Shown: positions 44,848 to 57,295 of the stretch, in pieces
Layout of the letters: each line of letters starts with the position of its first letter
How positions within the stretch are numbered: the stretch's first letter is position 1
Assembly (NCBI GenBank): GCA_004802705.1
Contig: SGPL01000061.1
Span: 28,944 to 92,943, forward strand
DNA from: Bondarzewia mesenterica
Lineage: Eukaryota; Basidiomycota; Agaricomycetes; Russulales; Bondarzewiaceae
Reading direction: 5' to 3'
DNA length: 64,000 bases
Position numbers and translations under genes: made by a program
Notes under the pieces: model-generated
Databases searched by the model: none
Told to the model about the DNA's origin: nothing
What the model saw: the letters and a program-made list of their open reading frames with translations, nothing else

Positions 44848-45522
44848 GAGCAAAAATCACAAACGATAATCGGAAGTGATCACTAGCAATCGAGGCCGAT
44901 TGAAACAAGTAGGATACACAGGGAGTCTGGAGAAGCAGTCGAAAAGTAGAGGCGCTCTTATATACATTATATACACAATTGATTCAGGAGGTGTGGCAGT
45001 GGATATTGGGGTAGAGAAGGTGCTGCATCGTGGACAACGCGTGTAAGATACGAAGCCAAGAGGTGGCGAATCGATTCGATCACAATTGGACACAGCGCTC
45101 TTCCTGTAGGCAGAAGATCTCGGATATTTGGGTGAACGACGATGCCCTCCAGCTGCAGGTCTAGACCAGTGAACATCGCAGTAGACCACATAAGTGTTGC
45201 GGATCAAGTTACGTGTCGATATGGGTCCCTGTATAGTGCGAAGCAGAGATACGCAAATATCGGAATCTCAGAGAAAGGAAGTCGACATTCCAACGCTTCA
45301 CAATCGCGAGGCAGATGCTGGCAGGTGACTGAATCAACGTTCTAGGCACACTCAGCTGCGCTAGCCGCGGGAGCTCAGATTCAGAAGCCGCCGGAGGACA
45401 ATGCTGTAAGCTTAGAACCTTCTTGAAAACCCCCTGTAGGATCACGTACATATGCCCATTATGAACACCGGACGACCTACACGGTGTCATGCCATTTCAC
45501 ATCATATCATCATCTCAGTGTG
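44848..45522. other. Intergenic region upstream of the WH1-CRIB gene
   Basis: About 675 bp with no recognisable gene; presumably the WH1-CRIB promoter next to its start (44847, minus strand). Confidence 0.35.
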
Positions 45523-47760
45523 TTACTGCACGTCATAACCATCAATCAGGTCGATCTGAACAGCACGACGGAGAGATAGCAAGTTTAGGACCAACATGAG
45601 TGCTGCTGAGGGATATTTCAGCCCACAAGAGGGCAAGTCTCCCAGAGCCTCGCCAGCAGTCAACATCAATGTCGTCAGGTTGATAACCCCAGAAATCCAC
45701 GCGAACAACACGTTTATCGCCTTGAGAGAAAGAAGAGCGAGATACGGACCTTACATAGTAAAAGAAACGCAAAAGTCGAGAGGTCCAGGTCGAAAGCATA
45801 AAAATAACGTACGCATAAATTCCCAACGTGTAGTGTGGCCTGCCAGCGTACGGATGGCCTACACGACTACGAGCATACCCGCCCTATACTATCGTGCGTT
45901 TTGGTAACAATGTGCATTGAAGACGTTAGGGAAATATCAGATGCGCTCCAGCAGCATCCGTAAAACCCATGCACATGGCCAATCGAATTTCGGACGAGTG
46001 ACCAGGGAGTCATGAGGGATTCATTGTGTCTTGCGGCGATGTTAATGTGGCGCGATTGATCCCAAAAGGCCCTTGCATTGGAACACAGTGTAGTCCTTAG
46101 AGCCCAGCCGCCTTTTGCTGGATGTCAGACCCCTAAATCTGCACTCGATCTCGGAGATTTGACTCGCGTAACGCTAGGTATAATAATAGCCGTCAGGACG
46201 TTTGAGGCAAATTTGTTCAACCATCTGGATCTTACCTCCAAATGGCGCACAAAAGCCAGCTCGTGCATTGCACGATCCTCATTTTTGGTGGCCTGACGGT
46301 ACTCTGGAGGGGTGATCCATGCGGGTCCGGACGAAATAGTGCGAAATGAACGGTAAGAGAACAGGACATCGAGTGCGGTGCTGCTGAGAGTGAGCGGGTC
46401 GTCAGTGCTAGTATGATTGGAACGGGAAAGTCATGAATGACTTCTTCCGCAGCGCGATCTAACATGTTGTCTCGAGGAGCTGCGGGAGGTGCACCACGGT
46501 TAGTGTGAGGCGCAACAATAATTGATGCCAGACTCACTTCACTCAGATTGCTGTGTGCCACACAGACTTTTGAAGAATTGTAACAACTTATCTTTCGCGT
46601 AATAACTAACTGGCGATTGGTTTCGTGATCAGAAGGCGCGTGGTGTCAAAGAACCTGGCACTGCTCCCTCCTCGCAGCGCTATCGCATAAAAGAAGCTCG
46701 ACAATGCAAGTAACGGCCATGACGTTGACCTTCGGGTTGATGAAAAGTCTCGACCTGGGTATGTCAAAACCAAACCAATCGAAATTGCATATAATGAGAC
46801 ACAGCGTAGGTGTGTCATAGACTGAGGCGCAAGAGACCGCAGACCAGTACGCACTCACCAAAACATTCCCCGAAACCCCACCGGGTCGATCACAACTCGA
46901 CGCAATTCTCCTATCGAAGAAAATGAAAGGTGCGCCTGTCCAATGGCTTGCATGTCGTCTTTCTATGTCCCTACGATTCCGCCTGCGATGTCTCCAATCC
47001 TGGTGAGTCGAGGAAAGCGAACAATCAATTCACATCGAGATCGACCCAAGGGGACATGACGAAAGCAGCAGAACCGCGCGATCACGGAACCACCCCAGTG
47101 CCAGACAAGACAGAGGACCAGACAGGCTAGCGGCGGGCAATTCGGCAACTCGCTTCATCAATACGCTCAAAGGCATCAAGATCACGAAGGACAGTGCGCG
47201 ACACGCCCAGTCTACAAGTTCACCCTGAGGCCAGAGAACTCGAGGACGCTTTGGCAGTTGCAGCCACGATGAACAAGCCCCCGAAACCAGCCGCACAAGT
47301 GAACATGGCCTTCAAACACGATACATTGACAAACCACAAACATTGACGGTTAGGGACCAATAGATGGACATGGCGATCTGCGTGGAGTAAGAGAGGATAC
47401 TGGCAGGCCTTCCAAATACGCAGATTTTGTATACCGTTGCACTTATCGGTGAGGATAGCCCGGCGGTAGCGGTGGACTGAAAATTAATACAGAAAACAAA
47501 ACTCGAACGGCTTACAATGATACCTCAACTGGTGGCCAGCGATCAATGTTCTACGAGCTTGCATCTTCTCGTAATACGATATCTGTTGATCGAGGCATAC
47601 GCTCCGAGCTTTGCGTTAGGGAAGTGTAGGGCGCATGTCAGGCAGGATAAGCGGGAGATAATCGTGGCAGAAGCGAGATATGATCGTGCGTTGACACGGC
47701 GGAGATGAAACAAGCGGGATAGAGGAACATACAATCAACATCAGGATTGTACACTCACCA
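45523..47760 (-). pseudogene. Possible multi-pass membrane protein gene or remnant
   Basis: I could not reconstruct a full gene. The best-supported part is the 3' end on the minus strand. There LSTWTSRLLRFFYY joins, across a stop-poor intron (GTAAGG...CAAG), to INVLFAWISGVINLTTLMLT, then LGDLPSCGLKYPSAALMLVL, NLLSLRRAV, and a stop at 45523. This looks like the last two helices of a basidiomycete multi-helix membrane protein. Farther upstream, hydrophobic minus-strand pieces occur (AMFTCAAGFGGLFIVAATAK near 47250; VNVMAVTCIVELLL near 46700), but they need several unproven introns and frame changes. It may be a decayed gene, an intron-rich gene with sequence errors, or unrelated fragments. Confidence 0.3.
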
Positions 47761-48650
47761 AGATTAGATTCGCCACTGGGGGGAAAACCTAACAAAAACT
47801 TTTGAGCCTAAGGAATAAATTCAACCAATGAAACAGGGGAAACAAATACTGATGATAATAAAGACAACAGGAACAACAGACCTGGCAGACATCATGCTTT
47901 CAACTGCTGCGATTATCTTGTTGCTGTAGGATGAAGACATATGGTTGCCTAAATGGTTTGACGGTTCAGTCACCATGTTCGGTAGTAAGATGGATGGGAA
48001 TCGTGCGCGTACATTCGTGTCCGACAAATGAACCTTCTCAGACTGGCTTCTCATGATCACGCCGCAAGTACCATGCAGGAGACACAAGGTACGGCGTGCA
48101 CTGCGTTCATAGGCTCCGCTTGGGACCACTGGTTTCTGATGCTTCCGTCAAGAAGTTGTCGGGTGGTACAGCTTGGTGAAAATGAACTCACAGGTAAACA
48201 TGTGTTGGAAACCCTTTTTCTGATTTGGCTATCCCNGGATCTAGGCAGCAAACCGAAATTCATTAAATACATTGACCGCACGGATATTGACGCATGATGT
48301 CGATGGATGGCCAGCGGAAGTGAACCAGAAGTAAGACAGCGCAATCTGCACCCTTGCATCGCAGCGCAACCTTGTCATGCTGACGGTAATTACCCCACCG
48401 GACTCACTATGAGTCAGGACCAGGTGCGGTTGTGAGTTGTCGCAGATTACAGAGTAAAAATGCAGTCCTCGCTGTGTTTGAGTCAGTGGACTCGTGGAGA
48501 GAATTATTGACAATGACATTGTCGAGGAATTATCACAAGCCTGGTCAGGTTTAGGGTTCCCACGGTCATGAATCACAGGCTACTGAGACCACTTGGTTTG
48601 TCCTGATCATCTAGATTCTACTGTGCGTACTTCTGCAATATTTCTGTATC
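47761..48650. other. Unassigned region upstream of the oxidoreductase gene
   Basis: About 0.9 kb. A minus-strand start (MSSSYSNKIIAAVESMM, near 47945) might be the first exon of the membrane-protein candidate, but this is not proven. No other coding sequence recognised. One N is at 48236. Confidence 0.3.
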
Positions 48651-49944
48651 ATGTCTCCGAAAAATATCGTCATATTAGGTGGAGGGATCATTGGCAGTAC
48701 CACCGCTTTCTACCTCGCCCGCCATCCGTCTATCGGGTCAACTTCAATAACATTACTAGAAGCGTCGAAGGAAGGCGTCGCTCAAGGAGCGTCAGGGAAG
48801 GCTGGCGGTTTGGTAGCCAAATGGGCATACCCAAAAGAGCTCGCAAAGGTGAGCTTCAAAGAGCATGTTAAATTAGCGAAGGAATGGGATGGCGAGAAAA
48901 AATGGGGATGGAGATGGACTGGTGTCGGAGAGTGGGAGGGGCGCGGGAGCGAGGCGAGTGACGAGCGGGTGAAAGAGTCGGTGGGCAAGACGAAGAGTCT
49001 CCAGAAGAAGGCGGGCTTGTCTGCAAGTGGAGGATCGGAGGCGTCAAGGCGCGCGAAAGGCCTGCCGTCCGATCTTACATGGGTGAATGAAGACCTCACA
49101 AATTCATTCACTCCCCTTGCGCCTCCCGGCGATACTGCCCAAGTGCACCCGTACCTCTTCACTACCGCCATGCTCGACCTTGCCATAGAAAGAGGCGTAC
49201 GATTTATCAAAGGTCGTGTTACCTCCATTCAAAGCGATGCTGGTCATGTAACAGGTGTGCAATATACCCCGACCGATGGCTCATCCACAGAGGGAGTGAA
49301 TTTGACAGCCGACAGCGTTATACTTGCTGCCGGTGCCTGGTCTCCCTCCCTTCTCCCTTCCCTTCCTATTAGTGGTTACCGGGCCCACAGCATCGTGATA
49401 CACCCCTCCGTCTCAACGGATGGAATTGCGCCCTATGTTCTCTTCACGTCCATCGTACTATCAGGCGATGGCCGTACGGTCACCCCCGAAATTTACCCCC
49501 GCCCTGACTCGACTATCTATGTCTGTGGGCCGGGAGATACGCGGGAGCCTCTTCCGCTCACTGTCGACGACGTGAAAGTTGATCTCGGCGCATGCCAGGG
49601 GATTTGGGAATGGGTAGCGGAGACAGGCATTATCGAGGGCAGCGTGCTTGGAGACATTGAGCGTCAACAGGCATGTTATCTACCCATCGTCGAAAGTGGA
49701 GGAGGGCCAATTGTGGGCAATATGCCGGGCATTGAAGGCTTGGTCGTCGCAACAGGACATACATGCTGGGTGTGTCCGCGACGACAGTTCACTGCGTCCA
49801 TCTTGCCTGAATAATACCTACTGACTGCTTGGACAGGGTATTTGCAACGCGCCGGGTACTGCGAAAGCAGTAAGCGAGCTTGTACTAGAGGGCGAGATCA
49901 AATGTGCAAATTTGCGCAGCTTGGATCCGGCAAAGTTCGTTTGA
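48651..49944 (+). CDS. FAD-dependent oxidoreductase, DAO fold, TDA3-like
   Basis: Exons 48651-49769 and 49837-49944; 1227 nt, 408 residues. The N-terminal Rossmann motif is NIVILGGGIIGSTTAFYLAR (GxGxxG), with the acidic residue at the end of strand 2 (ITLLEAS). Then GVAQGASGKAGGLVAKWAYP, the usual ASGKAGG flavin loop. Middle part: DSVILAAGAWSPSLL and GYRAHSIVIHPSV. The C-terminal box is YLPIVESGGGPIVGN, GLVVATGHTCW, and, across the intron, GICNAPGTAKAVSELVLEGE. This closing pattern matches the yeast TDA3 group of DAO-like proteins rather than classical D-amino-acid oxidases. TDA3 has been connected with endosome-to-Golgi traffic; the substrate is unknown. No signal or transit peptide seen. 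Confidence 0.85.
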
Positions 49945-50227
49945 GGTTTATCAACAACGATCAACGAGGGGCCTTGTATGGTAGCAAGTCAGATGTGCGA
50001 CCCTGGTGTGTAGATTAGAAATGCGTGTATGATTTTCATTGTTCAGTGCTCATGAAATCCGGACATGTTTGCAGCCTCCTGTTTGTCCCCGTCTGACAAT
50101 GTCAGAAGTGCTGCACAGCCCATTGGAGTCTTGTTCACATGCCGCCAGTGGGCAGATGGCCCACGGTTCATTGATCGACAAATGTTACGGCAGTGCCGGT
50201 CTCTTTTACCTCAGTGTCGGTAGTCGC

Positions 50228-50859
50228 CTAAGGATTGCCGGACTGGCCCCCCACTATTCGCTTCTTTGTCCTAGCCCAAAACACTTCTTCCAAGATACCC
50301 ACCATGATGATACCCTCCCACTTTCTATCCGCCCACACACCTTTTTGACGCCCTTCCTCGACGAAGCCCCTGCGCCGCAGCAGATCACGTCAATTCCGGC
50401 ATTTCCAGCAGTCAAACTCGAAGCACCTACACTTTTCTATACAGAGCGCGTGCATGCTCGTTGAACTCGAACACCTCTAACGTCAGCCGGTGCATCCCAA
50501 GCGCCCTTGAACCCATATTCGATGAGCCACTCCATCAATTCCGTCCCGTACCCTTTACCCCACACCTCCTGCTTGAGCGTGATCCCCACATTCGCATCGC
50601 GGTTCTTGGTACCATTGGCCAGTCACAGGCATATCATCCCGATGGACGGACGACCTTCGTGCTCCCTGTCGACCACCACCCCAAATAGCAGATTCTCGTC
50701 CGCCCATTCCTTGATCTCGTTCTTGAACCTCTCAGGCAGGGGGGCGATGTAGCCGCCTCTCGCCCCCACTTGAACCGGCAACTCGTTGAACATATCGTAT
50801 AGGGCGTCCAGGTCACTGTTAAGGAACGACCGAATCGTCAAACGTGCTGTATCGACCAT
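50228..50859 (-). pseudogene. GNAT-family acetyltransferase with a nonsense codon and a frame slip
   Basis: Minus strand. The start is at 50859: MVDTARLTIRSFLNSDLDAL, typical RimJ-like GNAT N-terminus, then FGVVVDREHEGRPSIGMICL. An in-frame TGA (50623-50625) follows, after which the same frame continues the domain: LANGTKNRDANVGITLKQEV, then the acetyl-CoA loop WGKGYGTELMEWLIEYGF. One extra base near 50496-50504 shifts the frame to GMHRLTLEVFEFNEHARALY. An intron (GTAGGT...GCAG) leads to GFVEEGRQKGVWADRKWEGI and IMVGILEE, then the stop at 50228. Everything a GNAT needs is there apart from these two lesions. The TGA could come from CGA by C-to-T change. It may be a young pseudogene or two sequence errors. 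Confidence 0.7.
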
Positions 50860-51399
50860 CGTCGACGAAGGAGCGGGGGGCGCGCGGCCTTCATGCTCCG
50901 CTGTGCGCTCTCGTGATACCGTGTCGCTTATTCGTGCTCATGAACGGTAACGGTACTTACAGTATCAATGGGGAGGCGCGGTTACAAACTACTTACTGTA
51001 TAAGCGAGCGCCCAAACGGTACATATCGGTACGCACATGCGCATCTGCTGGTTTGGCACCGACAAGTTGTGCGAAAAGAATGTAATTCCATTTATCGCCC
51101 ATCCAAATCGTAGAAGACTTAACAACCAACTACCCTACGATAACATTATGCCTGAACCAGTAAATGATGGGTATGAGTTCACGAAACGTGAAGGAAAACG
51201 AAGAAGACATGAAGGGATATGTAACATGCCAAATTGCGAATGAATCAGATAAACAATGCGCGCGTGATGAGCGTAGAAAGCGAAAACAGAGCAGAGGCGG
51301 GGCGCAAGAAAGAAGTGAGTACAAAATGGAGATACTGCGCGATCTAATCGATCCATATAGCTATTCATCACTGTCGTCCTGGATCAAGCGTCAATCTGA
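50860..51399. other. Intergenic region between the GNAT locus and the ABC transporter
   Basis: 540 bp holding the GNAT promoter side (minus strand) and the ABC transporter 3' end. Short frames only. Confidence 0.4.
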
Positions 51400-54300
51400 T
51401 TATTTCTTGCTGAGCGCTTGCAGCTGCACGTATTCGTAGTATCCACCCCGCAGTGCGAGAAGCTCGTCATGTGTACCCGCTTCGCTCACGTGTCCTTGCT
51501 TGATAAAGTATCTGTGAGGCGAAACATCAGTATAGCCATAAGACAGTGAAGATACTGTATTAAAATGCGACGCACATGCAATCAGCGTTTTGGATAGTTG
51601 ATAGTCTGTGTGCAATAGCGATGGTTGTCCGACCCTTCGCCGCTGAGTCGAGAGCAGCCTGCACAATCTTCTCCGAATTGGAATCAAGAGCTGACGTTGC
51701 CTAAAGTCTCGTATCAGTGCCCAAGTTTTACCACATCCAACTTGATGTACTCACCTCATCCAACAGGAGAACCTTGGGATTGCGGAGCAGTGCACGAGCA
51801 ATAGCAATACGCTCTGTCAAAGACGGTGGGCAAACAAAATTCCAAGACAAGACGAAGAATGAGGCACTCACGCTTCTGACCGCCAGACAGTTGCGAGCCT
51901 TTCCCACCGACATCAGTGTCGAAGCCATTGGGCAAGCTCCGGATGAACTCCAGAATGTTGGCGTTGCGACAAGCATCCTCGAGCTCCTCCTGGGTAACTT
52001 CTTCGGTAAGCTTCGCTGCTCCTAGCAAAATATTGAATTTAATCGTGCCAGCGTACAGAGTCTGCGAGAGCATATCAGCATGAATACGTTTGAGTTGGAA
52101 GAGACCTGCGACATACAGGCTCCTGAGAGACCAAGGCGATGTTCTTGCGGTACTCTTGGACATTCATTTCGGATATATCTTGACCATCAAGAAGAACTCT
52201 CCCGGCTAAAGGATCATAGAAGCGCTCGACGAGTTGGATGCTTTTTACATCAAATAGTTCATAAGCAATCGACGCGTAGTGAAAGGAGGACTTACACAGT
52301 ACTCTTTCCGCATCCACTGGCGCCGACAAGGGCAATGTACGTTCCAGGTTTAACGACAACGTCCAGGCCACGAAGAACGCGCACGCCGGGTCTCGTCGGA
52401 TAACGGAAGTGCACGTTCTCCAGTTGAATTTCTCCCCGAACACTCTGAGGAATCTTTCCCTTAGTCGACTCCGCGTCAACTTCGGGCTGCGAGTCCATTA
52501 GATGGATGATATCGGACGCTGCTCCCCTTGCCAACGAAATGTCGGGCACAAAGGAGAAGACATTGCCAGCCTGTATCGCGCCGAAGACAGTGCTCTGTTG
52601 ATCACCATGAGGGTGCGCGTCAGTACACATATGTCGATAATTGAAGCCGAGGCGATCTGCAGACGCGTTGCTCACCATTAAACCAATGAAGAAGTCGAAG
52701 GTCGAGAACTCCTGAAATGAAATCAAACGCGAGCCATACCAGAACACGAGGGCGATTACGAAGAACGAGAAGGACTGCGACAAGGAGTAAAGACCGTTGG
52801 ACCATATGGCTGTTCTGTTCGACCTGCGCATTGGTTCCTCGAGACTCTCACTGTAAAGCCGTAAGCAGTCTGCCTCTCGGGTCAAAGATGCGACCGTGCG
52901 AATAGACGCCGCAGCCTCGCAAGCGAGTTGAGCAGACTGTTCGTGAGCCTTCTTGTTCTCTTGGTCTTTGAGGACGACAACGCGCTTTACGAACGAAAAT
53001 GGGTCATGCATACATGAGAATTTGGATCGTAAAGGACTTACCAGACGAATGTAGCCAGTAGAGATCAAAAGTGGGACGCAAGCTACAAAGATGTAGGTGA
53101 GTGACCACCGAGGATATGCATAATCTGTATTGCACGTACCCAAGCCGACGAGGCCGACCTTCCAAATAAAAATGAGACCGAGAATAAGCCCAATGATCAA
53201 GGTGGAAATACTCTGAACAATTCTAGGAACGCAATGGACATGTCAGCAATTCTCCGTTGTCCGCCAGGTCAATGGTCACTCACGCTCCCAAAGTGATACC
53301 GGCTAACCCATTGATCTTCTGCGGACCGTCACTAAGGTTCGAAACCAGGGTACCCGTCTAAACGTCGATAAGTAAGGAAGGGGATTCCAGAAGGCAAATA
53401 CGAACTTACACTATTCTCATCCCTATCGAAGTATTCGACTGCCAAACCATGTCAGTACGCTGAGACTTCAATTCACCAAAACTTACTATCTTGTTTGACA
53501 ACGGCGCGGAAGCTGAGCGAGCGCAGCTTGTTCGTGAGCGAAGCGGCGGAGGCTGCAAAGTAAAAGTTCTGCATGCCGATCGTGACCATAGAGACGATGG
53601 CGATGACGAAGAGCCTTCGTCGAGTTGCGCCTTAGCATACAAGAACAGGCTCTGTTAGCAAGAATATGTTACTCACCAGAGAGCATTTCGATCACCGGCG
53701 TGCCGACGTGCATGGGGATCAATGAGCGAAAAGCCATTGACAGCCTTGGCTAAGGAGAATAGAAAGAAATGAGTAGAGTTCAACATAGGATTTATTTAAC
53801 CAATAAAGACTGACACCAAACGATGCCGAATGCAGGATACACAGCACCCGTCACTAACCACAACGCCGTGAGCAAAATTAATGCTTGACCAAAGATAACA
53901 AAACAGAGATATACACACTGATAGCGAAGATAGACCCAAAGACATACTTCCTCCACTCATCCTTGTTGATCTTCGCCATGCGCATGAACAGCTCCGATAC
54001 CGAATACTCGCGCCTCTCCTTCTCAGACAGCTCCTGCTTGCGCTGTTTCATAATAGCGCTGGCCAGCGACTGCTGCGTGTTACGACGCCCAAGGGGAATC
54101 TCCTCTTCGGCGGCCTTCTCCACATCATCCTCGGTCCCTGTGCTCGACACGGAGTCGACCTCGACGTCCTTCGAGACCAGGTCCTGCGTGTCTCGCAGCT
54201 TTTGCGCTGCCACGAGACGCGCGTAAGGCCCATCTACCTGCAGGAGGTCATTGTGCTTGCCCTTCTCGAGGACTAGACCGTCACCCATTACGTAGATGCA

Positions 54301-56859
54301 GTCTGCATCTTTGATAGTCGACAGACGATGGGCAATCGTGATTGTCGTGCGTCCTACGATAGAAGTGTTCAAAGTCGTGTCATAAGCAATTACTCAAAAC
54401 ATGAATAGACTAATCGATGAAAATCTCACCAGCAGCAGCCTTGTCAAGCGCATTCTGTACGACGCCCTCAGACTGCGTGTCCAATGCCGAAGTAGCCTCG
54501 TCCAACAATAGTACCTTCGGATCCGAAACAATAGCCCTCGCAATAGCAATACGCTGTTTCTGTCCTCCCGAGAGCAAGAACCCACGCTCGCCGACCATAG
54601 TTTCGTATCCCAAGGGCAACTTCGATATGAAGCCATCCGCATTGGACTTGATGAAAGCTTCCTTGATCAGCTTAAACTTCTCCTCCTCCGAAACATGCTC
54701 GAACGGGGTGTTGATCAGTCCGTGCGCGACATTGCCCTTGATGGTCGTCGCGAACAACGTCGGCTCCTGCGACACAAGCCCGATCTGCGAGCGAAGCCAC
54801 TTGACGTTAAGTTCCTTGAGGTCTATACCGTCCAGCCGAACAACACCGGACAAAGGGTCGTAGAAGCGTTCCACTAGCGAGATAATGGTCGACTTGCCGG
54901 AGCCAGACGCGCCGACGAGTGCAGCAGTCTTGCCCGCGGGGAACGTCAGCGTGAGGTCCTTGACAATCGGCACGTCGGGACGCGAGGGATAGTTGAATTT
55001 TAAGTGCTCGAGCGAGACCTCACCCATGACTTTCTCGGGCTTCAGGCCCTCCTCGCTCGACGAATCAATATCAGGCACGCGATCGATCGTGGCGTACAGC
55101 TTGGCAGCTGCACCCCTTCCGTGGGTAATTGCTAGCGGTCCGGGAAAAGACGAGGGTGTAAGTCCCACGCGAAATACGAATTGGCCTAGTGACGTGTATA
55201 TACATACCTTGCATCTCAGGAGCCATGAGAGCCAGAGAGACAGAGCCAATGAGGATGGCCATAAATACGTTGATAACTTGCCCAGGGGTGGCATGGCTTT
55301 CGTTGATGAGCGTAGTACCAAATGAAAATGCTGCAAAGCAAAACGTCAATTACAGACGAATTGCTTTAGCGGAGAGGATACTCACCGAGTGCGTACGATG
55401 AGTATATCACAAAGAAAAAGCACGACAAACTTCCCCCATGCCAGACAGCAGCCTTAGTATCGACAAGATAGGCTTGCTGAATTGACAAGTCGTACAAAGC
55501 CGCCAGGACCTTTTGCGTGCCAAAGGCCTGCGCCGTGCGGACGGTGGAGATGACCTCCTCCGCGAGCGAGCCACCATCAGCGACGTGCTTAAGTGACAAC
55601 CTGATGTGATTTAAAGTCTGCACAAACATTACTGGATACAGAAACGGAATGCACTTACTGCATGTCTTTTGAAACGAATTTGGTCATGACGGCGCCAGCA
55701 ATGGCCATGCAAGGAAGGACAGTCGTCATGGCGAGCGCCAAGCGCCAGTTACGAATGTAGGCCAAGACGAAACCTGTCACGAAAGCTGACAAAAAACTCA
55801 CGACGAGGGCGACCTTTTTCCGAGATTCCTTGCTGAACCAGGTCTGAAGATAGAAAAAAGTCAGCAAGATGGATTGATAGATACAAGCCAAAAACGCACG
55901 GGTATCAGTTTGTATACGCGTCGCAACCTCTCCGGCACCAGTCTTTTCAAAGAAAGCGATATCTTGACGCAAGATTGACTGAAGATATTTCTCGCGGACG
56001 CGTCTCGCGTTGACTTCACCGGTGTAAACCCAGACATACATGTATGTGTACGTGCAGACGAACATTCCGACACCTATTCGATGATGAGATCTCAGCTTCG
56101 CGCCTTGGTGGACCAGATGATGATGAACACACCAATGTAGACCAAGTAAGACGAATCTTTGGCCGCGGAGCGTCTGAAATTGGCTGCAGCAATAGGAATC
56201 TGCTCTTGAGCACCGGGAATACCAGTCTTGGCATTTTCGACAGCTATACCAAATTCAATGAAATCTTGAGTGAGGTTACTGAACATCAAGCTCATAAGCG
56301 GCTGAAGTGCGAGTGTGAGTAGAGAGACGGATCGAACTCTTTAAGCCCGTACCTGAGCAGCTCCAGCAGCTACAGCGGCAATTAAACCGATGAGATTGAG
56401 AAGTAATTCGGACTTTGTGGTGAACCTAGACTGTGTTTAGTGAATGGACACTACTGTATCAGGGAACGGTGACGCGAAACACGACCATTCCATAGTGTCA
56501 CCAAAATTGAACAAGCTCTTCTCTGCCATGCAGAAGAGACACTCTGCAGTCTTCCGAAACCGTCTCTGAAAGACCGACGACGAGACATGCAATAACCGAT
56601 CGCTCTTCCGGCCTCGAGAAGAGAGGATGAACCATTGAACTCACCGAAACATCTGAGTGAATGAGGCAGGAACCAACTTTTCCTCCATGGGCTTGGCGTT
56701 GACATCGTTTACAGCAGTGTGTGTCTTCTCCGATGCGCTTTCATCGACCGCATTCTCCTTCACCTTGTTTCGGGAGAAAAATCCACGTTCGGGATTGGGT
56801 GAGGGATGAGTCGGCGGTTGACTCGACGCCTTTTCGCTGTAGCCCTCCTCTATGGACAT
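51400..56859 (-). CDS. Full-size ABCB-type multidrug (MDR/Ste6-like) ABC transporter
   Basis: Minus strand, more than fifteen exons. Layout TMD-NBD-TMD-NBD. The polar N-terminus ([20 protein letters not shown]) leads to [11 protein letters not shown] and a first TMD ([20 protein letters not shown], the intracellular coupling helix). NBD1: [15 protein letters not shown], Walker [17 protein letters not shown]-loop [13 protein letters not shown], signature [17 protein letters not shown], Walker [18 protein letters not shown]-loop [12 protein letters not shown]. Linker, then TMD2 ([20 protein letters not shown]). NBD2: [20 protein letters not shown], Walker [13 protein letters not shown], signature [24 protein letters not shown], ending [20 protein letters not shown] and SKK. 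All core ATPase motifs are intact in both halves. Drug, lipid or pheromone export is possible; no substrate is implied. Its promoter faces the transposon at 57268. Confidence 0.9.
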
Positions 56860-57267
56860 GATGGAGGGCAGACCAGACGGCTAGTCCTTAAGGACTTGAA
56901 TGAACACTGAAGGGTGGGAGTAGGGAGGAGTGTGAGGAGATTGGAATTTAGAATCAACTTGAACCTTTATTGAGAGAAAGGGCATACGCCCACGGGCCAT
57001 ACGGGCCCCGCTCGCTCATCTACTACATTACGTGCAATTTACCAAAAGAATGTTTCTTTCGTGTCTGCTTCGTCCACCACATCGGCTCTTGTTGCAGCTC
57101 TTCAGTAAGCGATAGGACGGCCGTATCGAGAAAATCTAAAACACAGGAGTATAACGGAGTGCGAATATCACGTCTCCCGCCACAGGATTTGTGGCACTAT
57201 GTATGTATCCGCAATTCCGCGGAGCCTCGCTAGGCCTTTAATTTTACACCCCGTCTGGACTCCGATA
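56860..57267. promoter_or_regulatory. ABC transporter upstream region, cut by the transposon
   Basis: 408 bp between the ABC transporter start codon and the left transposon end. Together with 63640-63774 it once formed a single divergent intergenic region of about 545 bp between the ABC transporter and cullin-1. Confidence 0.5.
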
Positions 57268-57295
57268 TACAGTTTTCTACGGTCTAATGAAACAC
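57268..57295 (+). repeat. Left terminal inverted repeat
   Basis: 28 bp beginning TACAGTTTTCTACGGT and ending AATGAAACAC; pairs with 63612-63639 with 27 of 28 matches (C/G difference at position 17). Confidence 0.9.

Noticed and set aside
50039..50464. 141-codon plus-strand open frame
   Set aside because: It lies opposite the GNAT locus and part of its 3' flank; the minus strand carries the recognisable domain.
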